Below, in pieces: positions 16,049 to 24,241 of a DNA stretch of 64,000 nucleotides. This stretch comes from Bog-473 sp963763575. GTDB taxonomy: Bacteria > Actinomycetota > Acidimicrobiia > Acidimicrobiales > RAAP-2. The number at the start of each line of letters is the position of its first letter. Positions within the stretch are counted from its first letter, which is position 1. A model generated the notes under the pieces. It did not search any database. It saw nothing but the letters and a program-made list of their open reading frames with translations, and had not been told where the DNA came from. The translations under genes were made by a program, and so were the position numbers. The stretch is from NCBI GenBank assembly GCA_963763575.1, contig CAVXPD010000026.1, forward strand, positions 32,157-96,156, in the 5' to 3' direction.

Positions 16049-16423
16049 ATGGCGTTCGACCAGCCCGACGGCCCCGGCACGGGGAGCGGCGTCGACTGGG
16101 ACGACGTGCTCGACCAGCTCACGGACCGCCCCACGGATCCGGGCTGGGTGACGCTGGACGAAGCGTCGACCGCGGCCGGCGTGGCCCGGTCCACCCTGCG
16201 CTCGTGGTACCGAGCGGGCCGGATCCCGTCGCGCATGGTCGTGGGACCGCACGGGCCCCAACGGATGGTTCCCCTCGATGCCGTGCTCGACCGTGCGCTG
16301 CGCTCGACCCGGCTGCGCCGCCAGATCGAACAGGGCCGCTCCCTCGCCGCCGAGGTGGAACGGCTCCGTCAGCGCGTCGAGGTCCTGGAGCGGATGCTCG
16401 GGTTGCGCCAATGGGATGTCTAG
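16049..16423 (+). CDS. Small MerR-like DNA-binding protein with coiled coil
   Basis: 124 residues. Residues 34-75 form a helix-turn-helix of excisionase/MerR type: V-T-L-D-E-A-S-T-A-A-G-V-A-R-S-T-L-R-S-W-Y-R-A-G-R-I-P. The C-terminal 35 residues are a heptad-patterned, Arg/Leu-rich coiled coil (L-R-R-Q-I-E ... V-E-R-L-R-Q-R-V-E-V-L-E-R-M-L), suggesting a dimer. There is no effector domain. It is divergent from the Clp-N gene, which it may regulate; that is inference from position only. Confidence 0.75.
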   Translation: MAFDQPDGPGTGSGVDWDDVLDQLTDRPTDPGWVTLDEASTAAGVARSTLRSWYRAGRIPSRMVVGPHGPQRMVPLDAVLDRALRSTRLRRQIEQGRSLAAEVERLRQRVEVLERMLGLRQWDV

Positions 16424-16473
16424 ATCAGACAGGCGCGCCGGCGATCGCGCGGCGACATTGTGGTGCCCGGTGG

Positions 16474-17358
16474 TTACGCGAACCGGAACAACCCGGCATC
16501 GATCACCGTCTCGCCGCGCTGGGTCTCGGTGCGGAACCGGTAGGCGCCCGCCACCAGCGCGCCGATGTCCCATACCGAGACGGTGAGCGCGTCACCCGGC
16601 ATGGTCGGCTTGGAGAAGCGGGCGCGCATGGCGCCGAACCGCGCCGGGTCCGAGCCGCAAACCAGGTGTAGCAGGGCGCGCCCGGTGAACCCGTAGGTGC
16701 ACAGTCCGTGCAGGATGGGCCGGTCGAAGCCGGCTCGCTTGGCGAAGGCGGGGTCGGAGTGCAGCGGGTTGCGATCCCCGCTCAGCCGGTAGAGCAGCGC
16801 CTGGTCCGGGCGCGTGGTGTAGGTGACGACCTCGTCGGGCTCGCGCGTCGGGAGTGGCTCCGAAGCCAGGGCGGTCTCCTCGTCGCCCTCGGGGTTGCGC
16901 GGGCCGCCGAATCCGCCGGCGCCGCGGATGAAGAGCGACGAGCGGCTGGCGAAGGCCAGCTCGCCACTGCCGGCGTGGCGCGACTCGCTCGCGAGCACGA
17001 CCAGTCCGGCCGACCCCTTGTCGTACATGCCGGCCACCGTCGTGGTGGTGCTGACGGTCCCGTCCGTCGGGATCTCACCGTGCAGCTCGATGGCCTGCTC
17101 GCCGTGGACGAGCATGGCCGGGTCGAAGTCCCCGATCGACTGCCGTCCGCCTCCGCCCAGCCCCACGATGGTCGTGAACGTCGGCAGCACCCGCTGCTGC
17201 ACCCCGGCCGAATTCTCCGTGGTGAGGTCGAGCTCGAACCCGGTCGGGTCGAGCGCGCCGGCGCCGACCCCGAGGGCGTAGAGCAACGCGTCCTTGCTCG
17301 TCCACGACCGCTCCACCGGGTCGGAGACCGACCCCACGGCATCGAGATTCAGTCCCAT
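16474..17358 (-). CDS. MaoC-type enoyl-CoA hydratase 2
   Basis: 294-residue double hot-dog protein. The hydratase-2 motif Y-R-L-S-G-D-R-N-P-L-H-S-D-P-A-F-A is complete, with catalytic Asp and His, followed by H-G-L-C-T-Y-G-F-T-G-R. It hydrates trans-2-enoyl-CoA to (R)-3-hydroxyacyl-CoA, in fatty-acid or sterol side-chain degradation. The start is ATG 17358 with GAGGTG upstream. It is divergent from a MerR-type regulator, a likely controller. The CYP142-like and SDR genes 10 kb away could belong to the same lipid metabolism. Confidence 0.92.
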   Translation of the reverse strand: MGLNLDAVGSVSDPVERSWTSKDALLYALGVGAGALDPTGFELDLTTENSAGVQQRVLPTFTTIVGLGGGGRQSIGDFDPAMLVHGEQAIELHGEIPTDGTVSTTTTVAGMYDKGSAGLVVLASESRHAGSGELAFASRSSLFIRGAGGFGGPRNPEGDEETALASEPLPTREPDEVVTYTTRPDQALLYRLSGDRNPLHSDPAFAKRAGFDRPILHGLCTYGFTGRALLHLVCGSDPARFGAMRARFSKPTMPGDALTVSVWDIGALVAGAYRFRTETQRGETVIDAGLFRFA

Positions 17359-17454
17359 CGCGTGCACCTCGTTTCGTCTGCGCTTCTCGGCGCTTCCCGA
17401 GTCTCGCGCCCGGTGCCCCGACTCTTGATTGACGGTATTTGATGTTACATAGGT

Positions 17455-17910
17455 GTGTGCCATACTTGTCAAGTGCCCACGAGCGACACCGCACACGTGA
17501 CCATCGACGAGTTGGCCGCCGCCGCCGGCACCACCACCCGGCGCGTCCGGTCGCTCCAGACGCTGGGGCTGCTGCCCCATCCCGACTTGCGCGGCCGGAC
17601 CGGCCTCTACGGCCCCGAGCACCGGTCCCGCCTCGAGGCCGTCCTCCGGCTCCAGACCGAGGGCTTCTCGCTCGAGTCCCTCGGCGTCCTCTTCCGCGCC
17701 CTCGATGCGGGGCAGTCCCTCGCCACCGTCCTCGGCGTGAGCTCTGAGCCTGCGGGCGCGGCACCACCGGACGCGACGGGCGACGCGGCGGAGCTCTACG
17801 GCTTCGCCGAGCTCCAGCCGCCGGCGCGGGGACAACGCGGTGCCCGGCGCCCGCTGCTCTCGGTCGTGCCCACCACCATGTGGGAGCAGAGCGAGGCCGA
17901 GGCGTCGTAA
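17455..17910 (+). CDS. MerR-family transcriptional regulator
   Basis: 151 residues with an N-terminal MerR helix-turn-helix: T-I-D-E-L-A-A-A-A-G-T-T-T-R-R-V-R-S-L-Q-T-L-G-L-L-P-H-P, then the G-R-T-G-L-Y-G-P-E-H wing. The remainder is short and has no metal-binding Cys cluster. It starts at GTG 17455 or 17473. The palindrome ACTTG-T-CAAGT at 17464-17474 lies over the start codons and may be an autoregulatory site. It faces the hydratase gene across about 100 bases. Confidence 0.85.
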   Translation: MCHTCQVPTSDTAHVTIDELAAAAGTTTRRVRSLQTLGLLPHPDLRGRTGLYGPEHRSRLEAVLRLQTEGFSLESLGVLFRALDAGQSLATVLGVSSEPAGAAPPDATGDAAELYGFAELQPPARGQRGARRPLLSVVPTTMWEQSEAEAS

Positions 17911-17969
17911 CGGACGGCGGAGGACGGACCACGCCTGGCCGCCGCCGCTCCTCGATATGGTCGGAGCCC

Positions 17970-18776
17970 GTGCCCGACCCCCCGGCCCCCCCGCTTCTGC
18001 GCTGGGCGGTGGCGGAGGCGGACGCCGCCGGCGCGGCGATCGCGGTGACGACACGCCATGGTGGCGTGTCGCGCCCGCCGTACGACACGCTCAACCTCGG
18101 CCTGCACGTGGGCGACGACGCCGGCGCCGTGGTGGCCAACCGGTCCCGGGCGGCCGCTGCGTTCGGCGCCGAGCTGGCCGACCTCGTCTTCGCGCGGCAG
18201 GTCCACGGGGCCTCGGCCGCGCGCGTGACCCCGGCCGACGCCGGCCGCGGCACGACGTCGGAAGAGGACGCGCTCGCCGACACCGACATCGTCGTGACGA
18301 CGGCGCCGGGTGTGACGTTGGTGATCCTGGTGGCCGACTGCGTCCCGCTCGCCCTCGTCGACCCGGCAGCCCACGTCCTCGCCGCCGTCCATGCCGGCTG
18401 GCGCGGCACGGCGGCCGGCGCCGTGGGCGCGGCCCTGCGGGCCATGTCCGAGCACGGTGGCCGGCCTGAGCGGGTCGTCGCCTTCTTCGGCCCGGCCGTC
18501 GCGCCCGGGCGCTACCAAGTCGGCGACGAGGTCCACGAGGCACTGGCAGCCGCGGCCGGACCAAACGGGCTCGCCCCGCTGGTCGCGCGGCCCGACGGCC
18601 CGAGCCACTGGATGGTGGACCTGGTCGCAGCGAACCGCCACCAGCTGGTCGCCGCGGGGGTGGCACCCGGCCACGTCTTCGAGAGCGGCGTCACGACGGC
18701 CGACCCGGCCTTCTTCAGCGACCGCTCGGCCCGGCCCTGCGGGCGGTTCGGGCTGCTGGCTCGGCTCTCCGAGTGA
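17970..18776 (+). CDS. pgeF: PgeF/YfiH-family protein (peptidoglycan editing factor, purine nucleoside phosphorylase fold)
   Basis: 268 residues of the DUF152/LACC1 family. The zinc site residues are visible: the His of R-Q-V-H-G, Cys of A-D-C-V-P-L-A-L, and His of V-H-A-G-W-R-G-T. The C-terminal C-G-R-F-G is also conserved. Family members have purine nucleoside phosphorylase or adenosine deaminase activity, and some correct mis-incorporated residues in peptidoglycan precursors. The GTG at 17970 has GGAG upstream. It lies 70 bases before murL-murD2, so a cell-wall role fits here. Confidence 0.9.
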   Translation: MPDPPAPPLLRWAVAEADAAGAAIAVTTRHGGVSRPPYDTLNLGLHVGDDAGAVVANRSRAAAAFGAELADLVFARQVHGASAARVTPADAGRGTTSEEDALADTDIVVTTAPGVTLVILVADCVPLALVDPAAHVLAAVHAGWRGTAAGAVGAALRAMSEHGGRPERVVAFFGPAVAPGRYQVGDEVHEALAAAAGPNGLAPLVARPDGPSHWMVDLVAANRHQLVAAGVAPGHVFESGVTTADPAFFSDRSARPCGRFGLLARLSE

Positions 18777-18846
18777 GCGTGGCCGCTCCCGCCGAACGGC
18801 CCCCGTAGCATGGGGGGCCGTCCCACGGGCCACCTCCCCACCTGCC

Positions 18847-20190
18847 ATGGCTGCTCACGACCAATTCCGCTACGACGGGTTCCTCGTCGACCCCGCCACG
18901 GGAACGGTGACCTGCCGGTACTCGACCGCTAGCCATACGTTCTCCGAACACTTCACGTTCGGGCCACACCGGGCGTGGGACAACCAAGCCGTCCTGGGCG
19001 CGCTGCGCCTCCTCTTCCTCGTCGCTGGCGTGTCGTACTACAAGACGACGGCCGCCCCGACCATCGACCTGGGCGGCCATCCGACGACGCCGGACGAGCG
19101 CGCCTTCCTCACCGACTTCTACGTGAACGGCCTCGGCGAGTTCGCCTATCGCAACGAGGTCGACCTCGACGCCCTGCACCTGGTCGGCCCGGACGCGCCG
19201 CCCGGCCGGCCCGCTCCCTACGAGACGGAACCCGGGCGCCCCCTCATCCCCTTCGGCGGCGGCATCGACTCCATCGTGACCGTGGACGCGCTGGTGGCGG
19301 ACCACGCCGACGCGGCGCTCTTCGTCGTGCACCCGCCCGGGGACCGCTTCGCGGCGATCGAGGATGCCGCTGCCGTCACCGGGCTCCCGGTCGTCCACGT
19401 CGCTCGCGCCCTCGATCCGCTCGTCACCCGTTCGGGGCAGCTGGGCTTCTTGAACGGGCACGTGCCGGTGACCGCGATCGTCACCGCCGTCGCCGTCGTC
19501 GAGGCCGTGCTGGACCGGCACGATGCGGTGGTGCTGTCCAACGAGTGGTCGGCCTCGGTCCCCACCCTCGTGGTCGACGGTCGCTCCGTGAACCATCAGT
19601 GGTCCAAGGGCGACGAGTTCGAACGTGCCTTCCAGGAGCGGGTCGACGACGCCATCGGTCCCGGTCTCTCCGTGTTCTCGTATCTCCGTCCGCGCAGCGA
19701 ACTGTGGGTGGCCCGGCAATTCGCGGAGTTGTCCGAGTACCACGGCGCGTTCCGGAGCTGCAACCGCGCCTTCCATCAGGACCCGGCGCGCCGGCTCGAC
19801 CACTGGTGCGGCACCTGCGACAAATGCTGCTTCGTCGATCTCGTCCTCGCCCCGTTCATGGAGCGGTCCGGCCTTTCGGCCGTCTTCGGCGGCGACGAGC
19901 CACTCCAGAACCCCGCCAACGAGGAGCGCTTCCGCACACTGTTGGACCTCGGGCAGGGCCAGCGGCCGTTCGAGTGCGTCGGCGACGTGGACGAGTGCCG
20001 CGCCGCGGTGCTCCTGGCGGCGGAGCGCCCGGACCGGGCCGGCGACCGTCTGCTCCGGCAGCTCCGCGACGAGGTCACGCGGGCCGCGCCCGCGGCGCCA
20101 GCCGGTGCGGCGGCGTTGCTCGCGCCCAAGGGCGGCCATCACATCCCCGAGCGCTATGCCCCAGCCGATCTCCTGGTCCGCGCTCGCTGA
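18847..20190 (+). CDS. murL: MurL, UDP-MurNAc-L-Ala-L-Glu epimerase
   Basis: 447 residues. MurL inverts the terminal L-Glu of UDP-MurNAc-L-Ala-L-Glu to D-Glu, an alternative to glutamate racemase plus MurD, described first in Xanthomonas and found in many actinobacteria. Visible features are the I-P-F-G-G-G-I-D-S PP-loop-like ATP site near residue 137, L-S-N-E-W-S-A-S, N-H-Q-W-S-K-G-D-E-F, and the Cys cluster W-C-G-T-C-D-K-C-C. Its 3' end overlaps murD2 by 35 bases, so the two are co-expressed. The identification relies on motif recall plus the adjacent Mur ligase. Confidence 0.88.
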   Translation: MAAHDQFRYDGFLVDPATGTVTCRYSTASHTFSEHFTFGPHRAWDNQAVLGALRLLFLVAGVSYYKTTAAPTIDLGGHPTTPDERAFLTDFYVNGLGEFAYRNEVDLDALHLVGPDAPPGRPAPYETEPGRPLIPFGGGIDSIVTVDALVADHADAALFVVHPPGDRFAAIEDAAAVTGLPVVHVARALDPLVTRSGQLGFLNGHVPVTAIVTAVAVVEAVLDRHDAVVLSNEWSASVPTLVVDGRSVNHQWSKGDEFERAFQERVDDAIGPGLSVFSYLRPRSELWVARQFAELSEYHGAFRSCNRAFHQDPARRLDHWCGTCDKCCFVDLVLAPFMERSGLSAVFGGDEPLQNPANEERFRTLLDLGQGQRPFECVGDVDECRAAVLLAAERPDRAGDRLLRQLRDEVTRAAPAAPAGAAALLAPKGGHHIPERYAPADLLVRAR

Positions 20191-21484
20191 CGCCACCGTG
20201 GGCGTGTGGGGTCTCGGCGTCGAGGGCCGGGCCAGCGTCCGGCGCCTCGCCGCCCTGGGGCGGGTCCCGGTGCTGGTGGACGACGCGCCCGCCGCGCCCG
20301 AGGTCGACGGGCTCGCGGTCCTCGCCACGAGCGCCGGAGGGTTCGGCGCGCTCGAGGCCTGCGACGTCGTGGTGAAGAGCCCGGGCATCAGCCGCTACCG
20401 GCCCGAGGTGGCGCAGCTCGAGGCGTCCGGGGTCGCTGTGTGTGGCGGCCTCGGGCTGTTCCTGGCGGAGGCCGACCCGACCCGGGTCGCCTGCATCACC
20501 GGGACGAAGGGCAAGAGCACCACGACCGCGCTCGCGGTGCACCTCCTGACCCGGCTCGGCTACGACGCCAGGGCGGGGGGGAACATCGGCCAACCGCCTT
20601 GGGATCCGGACAACGGGCCCGACCCTGAGTACTGGGTGATCGAGACGTCGAGCTTCCAGGTGCCCGACCTGGCGCTGGCGCCCCGCGTCGTGGCCGTCAC
20701 CTCCCTCTCGCCCGACCACCTGGACTGGCACGGCACGGTGGAGCGCTACTTCGCCGACAAGTTGGCGCTCTGCACCAAACCGGGTGTGTCGTTGGCACTG
20801 GCCGAGGGCACCGACGAGGGATTGCGCGCCCAGACGGGGATGCTCGGACCGCACCTGCGCTGGGTGAGCGCCGAAGACGTCGAGCGCGACGCGGTCTGGT
20901 CCCGGGCTCTGGGCCTCCCGGGCCTACACAACGCGCGCAACGCCTCCATGGCCCGAGCCGTGCTCGCCGGCCTCGGGATCGCCGCCGCCTCGGACGACCG
21001 GGCACTGGCGGCCGCGGCCGGCGGTTTCGACGGGCTCCCCAGCCGCTGTCATTCGCTGGGGCGTGTGGGTTCCGTCGAGTTCGTCGACGACGGCCTCTCC
21101 ACGAACGTGTTGCCGGCGCAGGCGGCGCTGGCGGCCTTCGCGGGACGTCCGGTCGCCCTGCTCGTGGGTGGGCACGATCGCGGCGTCGACTACGAGCCGC
21201 TGGGCCACACCCTCGCGGCGCGCCGGCCCCCCACGCTCGTCGTCACGATGCCGGACAACGGTGCGCGCATCGGTGAGGCGGTCCGATCGGCCGGCAATGG
21301 GCGCGTCGAGGTGGTCGACGCGCCGAGCCTGGACGCGGCCGTCGACGCCGCGTTCGGCTGGGCGCCGGAGGGCGGCGTCATATTGCTCTCGCCTGCCGCG
21401 CCCAGCTTCGGTCGTTTCGGCGACTATCGGGAGCGATCGGCGGCCTTCGCCGCCGCAGCAGCACGCTTGGGCCCGCTCCGCTGA
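20156..21484 (+). CDS. murD2: MurD2, UDP-MurNAc-L-alanine--L-glutamate ligase
   Basis: 442-residue Mur ligase. The N-terminal Rossmann part has G-V-W-G-L-G-V-E-G-R; the ATP loop is I-T-G-T-K-G-K-S-T-T-T; further ligase motifs are E-T-S-S-F-Q, S-P-D-H-L-D-W-H-G and H-N-A-R-N-A. Paired with murL, it should add L-Glu to UDP-MurNAc-L-Ala, after which MurL epimerises it. The start is ATG 20156 inside the murL 3' end. It converges on the CADD-like gene with only 21 bases between stops. Confidence 0.9.
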   Translation: MPQPISWSALADATVGVWGLGVEGRASVRRLAALGRVPVLVDDAPAAPEVDGLAVLATSAGGFGALEACDVVVKSPGISRYRPEVAQLEASGVAVCGGLGLFLAEADPTRVACITGTKGKSTTTALAVHLLTRLGYDARAGGNIGQPPWDPDNGPDPEYWVIETSSFQVPDLALAPRVVAVTSLSPDHLDWHGTVERYFADKLALCTKPGVSLALAEGTDEGLRAQTGMLGPHLRWVSAEDVERDAVWSRALGLPGLHNARNASMARAVLAGLGIAAASDDRALAAAAGGFDGLPSRCHSLGRVGSVEFVDDGLSTNVLPAQAALAAFAGRPVALLVGGHDRGVDYEPLGHTLAARRPPTLVVTMPDNGARIGEAVRSAGNGRVEVVDAPSLDAAVDAAFGWAPEGGVILLSPAAPSFGRFGDYRERSAAFAAAAARLGPLR

Positions 21485-21505
21485 CCTGGTTTCACGCCCA
21501 GCGCG

Positions 21506-22165
21506 TCAGCAGGGAGAGGACGCGGGCGCCAACTCCTCACGCTCGCTGAGGAACAACCACCACGAGTCTGCGGACACCGTGGCGGCCGCCTGCACCAGGT
21601 CGGGATCGGTCCCCAACTCGGTCAGCGCCTCCATCGACCAGCCCGCGTGATCGACCTCCTGGGTGCGGTGCACGTCCCAAAAGCGCGTCGCCTTGTCGTC
21701 GAGGCCGTAGTGTCGCTGCAACCCGTCCGACTTGGACGCCGCGATGTCCGACGCCTGGATCTCGTACGCCGCGACCATCGCCAGCGCCGCCGCCGGGTCG
21801 GTCGCCGCCGCGGTTCGCACGAGCGCCAACAGAGCCGCCGTCGAGGGCGTGGCCGGCGCGTTGGCAGCGGCGCCCGTCGCTTCCGCGAACGACTCGAACA
21901 GATGGACGTGCGGTTCCGGCGACCCGAGCTCGTCGGACAGGTTGGCCTCCACCAATTCACGGGCACGCCCGTCGGGCAGCGCCGACGCGATTGCCGACAG
22001 CGTGACCGGAAGCTCGCGCTCGATGTGCCGGTACTGCTCCGCGTACGCCGCGAGCTCACCCTCGGTGAGGGTTCCGCTCTCCCAGCGACGATAGAAGGGG
22101 TGCGTGAGCAAGTGACGCCCGACAATCGCCTCCGCCAGCACCTCGTGAATTCGTTGAGTGTGCAT
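21506..22165 (-). CDS. Iron-containing redox enzyme, CADD/PqqC/TenA superfamily
   Basis: 219-residue all-helical protein of the heme-oxygenase-like fold. H-P-F-Y-R-R-W, Y-A-E-Q-Y-R-H-I-E-R-E-L-P, N-L-S-D-E-L-G, A-A-Y-E-I-Q-A and the terminal D-V-H-R-T-Q-E-V-D-H-A-G-W carry the Glu/His/Asp ligand set of CADD-type di-metal oxygenases. CADD of Chlamydia makes p-aminobenzoate from its own Tyr, the substrate of FolP. A folate role is therefore possible but unproven, since other family members do different chemistry. Confidence 0.75.
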   Translation of the reverse strand: MHTQRIHEVLAEAIVGRHLLTHPFYRRWESGTLTEGELAAYAEQYRHIERELPVTLSAIASALPDGRARELVEANLSDELGSPEPHVHLFESFAEATGAAANAPATPSTAALLALVRTAAATDPAAALAMVAAYEIQASDIAASKSDGLQRHYGLDDKATRFWDVHRTQEVDHAGWSMEALTELGTDPDLVQAAATVSADSWWLFLSEREELAPASSPC

Positions 22166-22499
22166 TCGGGCACCTTATCTTCTCCACCGCTCGGCCACCT
22201 TGGGGGTCGCGCACGGGCAGGTCAGGCACAATCGGGCCGTGTTCAGCCCGGTCTGCTTCGCGCTGGGTGGGCTGTTGGGCTGGGGCACCTCGCGGGGAGG
22301 TGCGATTGTGCAGCGCGTCTGGCCCGTCGTCCTGCGGGTCCAGATCACGGTCACCTCGGCCACGCTCTCGTTGGTGGCGTGGCGGCGGGATCGGATGTTC
22401 GAGGGCCCGCTGCAATGAGCATCGCCGGACGTGGCGGCCCGGCCGGGGGACCCGGCCCGGCCAAGGCGAGGCTCCGAGCACCCACGACGGCGGCGTCCA
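22166..22499. other. 334-base gap, possible small ORF
   Basis: No confident gene. A plus-strand frame from about 22239 (GTG) to 22418 would encode about 59 residues with two hydrophobic patches (V-F-S-P-V-C-F-A-L-G-G-L-L-G-W-G and a later V-L-R-V-Q-I-T-V). It lacks a clear ribosome-binding site and I do not recognise it, so I do not call it as a gene. Confidence 0.3.
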
Positions 22500-24143
22500 C
22501 TAGTGGATCGCGACCTCCACGACCTTCACGACGACCAGGGCAAAGGCGATCAGCAGATAGCCCCGCAGCGTCACGAGGCCGACCTTGCGCTGGAGCGAAA
22601 CCGGCGGCCGGGCCAGGCGGTTGAGGGCAGGCATCCGCCAGCTTTCGCGCTCCTGCCACGCCACGGGCACCGTCAGCACGCCCGCCCGACGACTGCGACC
22701 GCGCAGCGCGATGAAAAGGCCCACGGCGAGGCCGACCACCGAACCTCCCAACAGGATGGTGACGATGGCACCACTGCTGATGTTCGGGAACAAGACGCTC
22801 GCGGTGAGGATCACCGAGAGCAGGACCAGAACCCACACGACGGCGGACGTGAAGATATTGAGGCGCGTCGAGTTGACCCATGGCCCGAGCACGTCCCGGT
22901 CATTGCACAGCAGCAACAGGAAGACGGTGGCGCTCGGGAGGAGCACGCCGGCCAGCGTCTGCACACCCTCGGTCAGCAGCCCCAGAGGCACGTGCGGCAG
23001 CAGCACGAGAGTGGCGGCCACGGCCATCAGGCCGCCGTAGCAGGCGTAGAACCCCTTGGCATTCCGGAAGGAACGGTGCAACGAGTGATTGACGCCGAGC
23101 ACGTCGGCGCTGGCGTAGGCGGTGGCCAGCCCGACGGCCGCGGCACCAATGATGCTGGCGTCCAGCAGCGCGATCGCGAACAGGTCACCCGCGAGGCGAG
23201 AGACGTAGGTGCCCAGACCCTGCGCCACGCCAGCAGCGTTGGTGAAGTTGCCGAAGCCGGCGTGGCCGGCGAAGACGGCGTACGAGAAGCCGAACATCGC
23301 AGCCGCCCCGAGAACGACGATCGCGATGCCGATCAACAGGTCGGCGCGCTCGTAATTGATGAAGCGAGGCGTGATCCGCTTGTCGATGATGTACGACTGC
23401 TGGAAGAACAGCTGCCACGGAGCCACCGTCGTGCCCACGATCGCGATGATCAGCAGCATGACCGTCGACAGCTGGGCGTGGGGCAGCCCGGGCACGACGA
23501 AGCTCCGCGCGACCTCGCCGACTGGCGGGTGCACCATGAGGTAGATCGGGATCAGGATCAGCGAGCCCGCCACGAGGATCAGGCAGATCCGCTCGAACCG
23601 GCGGAAGCTTCCGGTGCTCGCGGCGCCGACGACGATTGCGCCGGCCAGGACGACCGCGGGGATCTTGGGCAGGCCCAGGTACCCCACCGCGAGGGTCACG
23701 CCGATGAACTCGGTGACGATGGTCAAGGCGTTCAGGATGAAGAGGTCGATCACGCTGAAGGCGCCCCAGAACTTGCCGAAGCGCTCGAGGATGAGGCGGG
23801 CGTGCCCCACACCGGTGACGGCGCCCAGGCGGAGGACCATCTCCTGGTTGACGTAGAGGATCGGTATCAGGAGGACGAGGGTCCACATCAGGTGCAGGCC
23901 GTAGTTCTGCCCGGCCTGGGTGTAGGTGCCGAACGCACCAGCGTCGTTGTCGCCCACCATCACGATGAGCCCGGGACCGACGATGGCGAGGAGGGTCTTG
24001 AACTTGGCCGACAGCTTGGGACGCGACGCGACGTCGCCTCGTGCAATGGTCCCGAGAGCGCCGCGGATGTCCCCGACGTGCTCAGGGTCGAGAACTGCGT
24101 CGCTCTCGAGGACAGCGCCGTCGTCGAAGGTGGTCGTGGTCAT
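22500..24143 (-). CDS. NRAMP-related divalent cation transporter (NRMT-like, possibly Mg2+)
   Basis: 547 residues with a hydrophilic N-terminus and about 11 membrane segments. It has the NRAMP layout but altered ion-site motifs. The first helix reads G-D-N-D-A-G at residues 64-69 where Mn/Fe NRAMPs have D-P-G-N. The sixth helix has V-A-P-W at 240-243 where the family has M-P-H, so the soft-metal Met is missing. Loss of that Met is the hallmark of NRAMP-related magnesium transporters, so Mg2+ is a reasonable guess. The start overlaps an upstream 33-codon ORF (ATGA), within a long leader with a strong promoter. Ion specificity is inference. Confidence 0.82.
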   Translation of the reverse strand: MTTTTFDDGAVLESDAVLDPEHVGDIRGALGTIARGDVASRPKLSAKFKTLLAIVGPGLIVMVGDNDAGAFGTYTQAGQNYGLHLMWTLVLLIPILYVNQEMVLRLGAVTGVGHARLILERFGKFWGAFSVIDLFILNALTIVTEFIGVTLAVGYLGLPKIPAVVLAGAIVVGAASTGSFRRFERICLILVAGSLILIPIYLMVHPPVGEVARSFVVPGLPHAQLSTVMLLIIAIVGTTVAPWQLFFQQSYIIDKRITPRFINYERADLLIGIAIVVLGAAAMFGFSYAVFAGHAGFGNFTNAAGVAQGLGTYVSRLAGDLFAIALLDASIIGAAAVGLATAYASADVLGVNHSLHRSFRNAKGFYACYGGLMAVAATLVLLPHVPLGLLTEGVQTLAGVLLPSATVFLLLLCNDRDVLGPWVNSTRLNIFTSAVVWVLVLLSVILTASVLFPNISSGAIVTILLGGSVVGLAVGLFIALRGRSRRAGVLTVPVAWQERESWRMPALNRLARPPVSLQRKVGLVTLRGYLLIAFALVVVKVVEVAIH

Positions 24144-24241
24144 GACTCGGCCACCCCCATCACATGACGAGGCGAGCGGTCCGAAAGGTAAATGGCCATT
24201 GCAGCCGCACGGCTGCGGATAGAGACGGGGTAGAGCAGCAT
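24140..24241 (-). CDS. 33-codon upstream ORF overlapping the NRAMP-related gene
   Basis: ATG at 24241 opens M-L-L-Y-P-V-S-I-R-S-R and runs to a TGA at 24142-24140 that overlaps the transporter ATG as ATGA. An AAGGAGA lies about 9 bases upstream, adjoining the 12-bp palindrome GAGATCGATCTC at 24244-24255. I see no protein family. Its position would make translation of the transporter depend on translation of this ORF. Confidence 0.4.
   Translation of the reverse strand: MLLYPVSIRSRAAAMAIYLSDRSPRHVMGVAES

Noticed and set aside
22431..24167. 578-codon plus-strand ORF opposite the NRAMP-related gene
   Set aside because: Asp/Glu/Gln-rich shadow typical of the antisense of a hydrophobic membrane protein.
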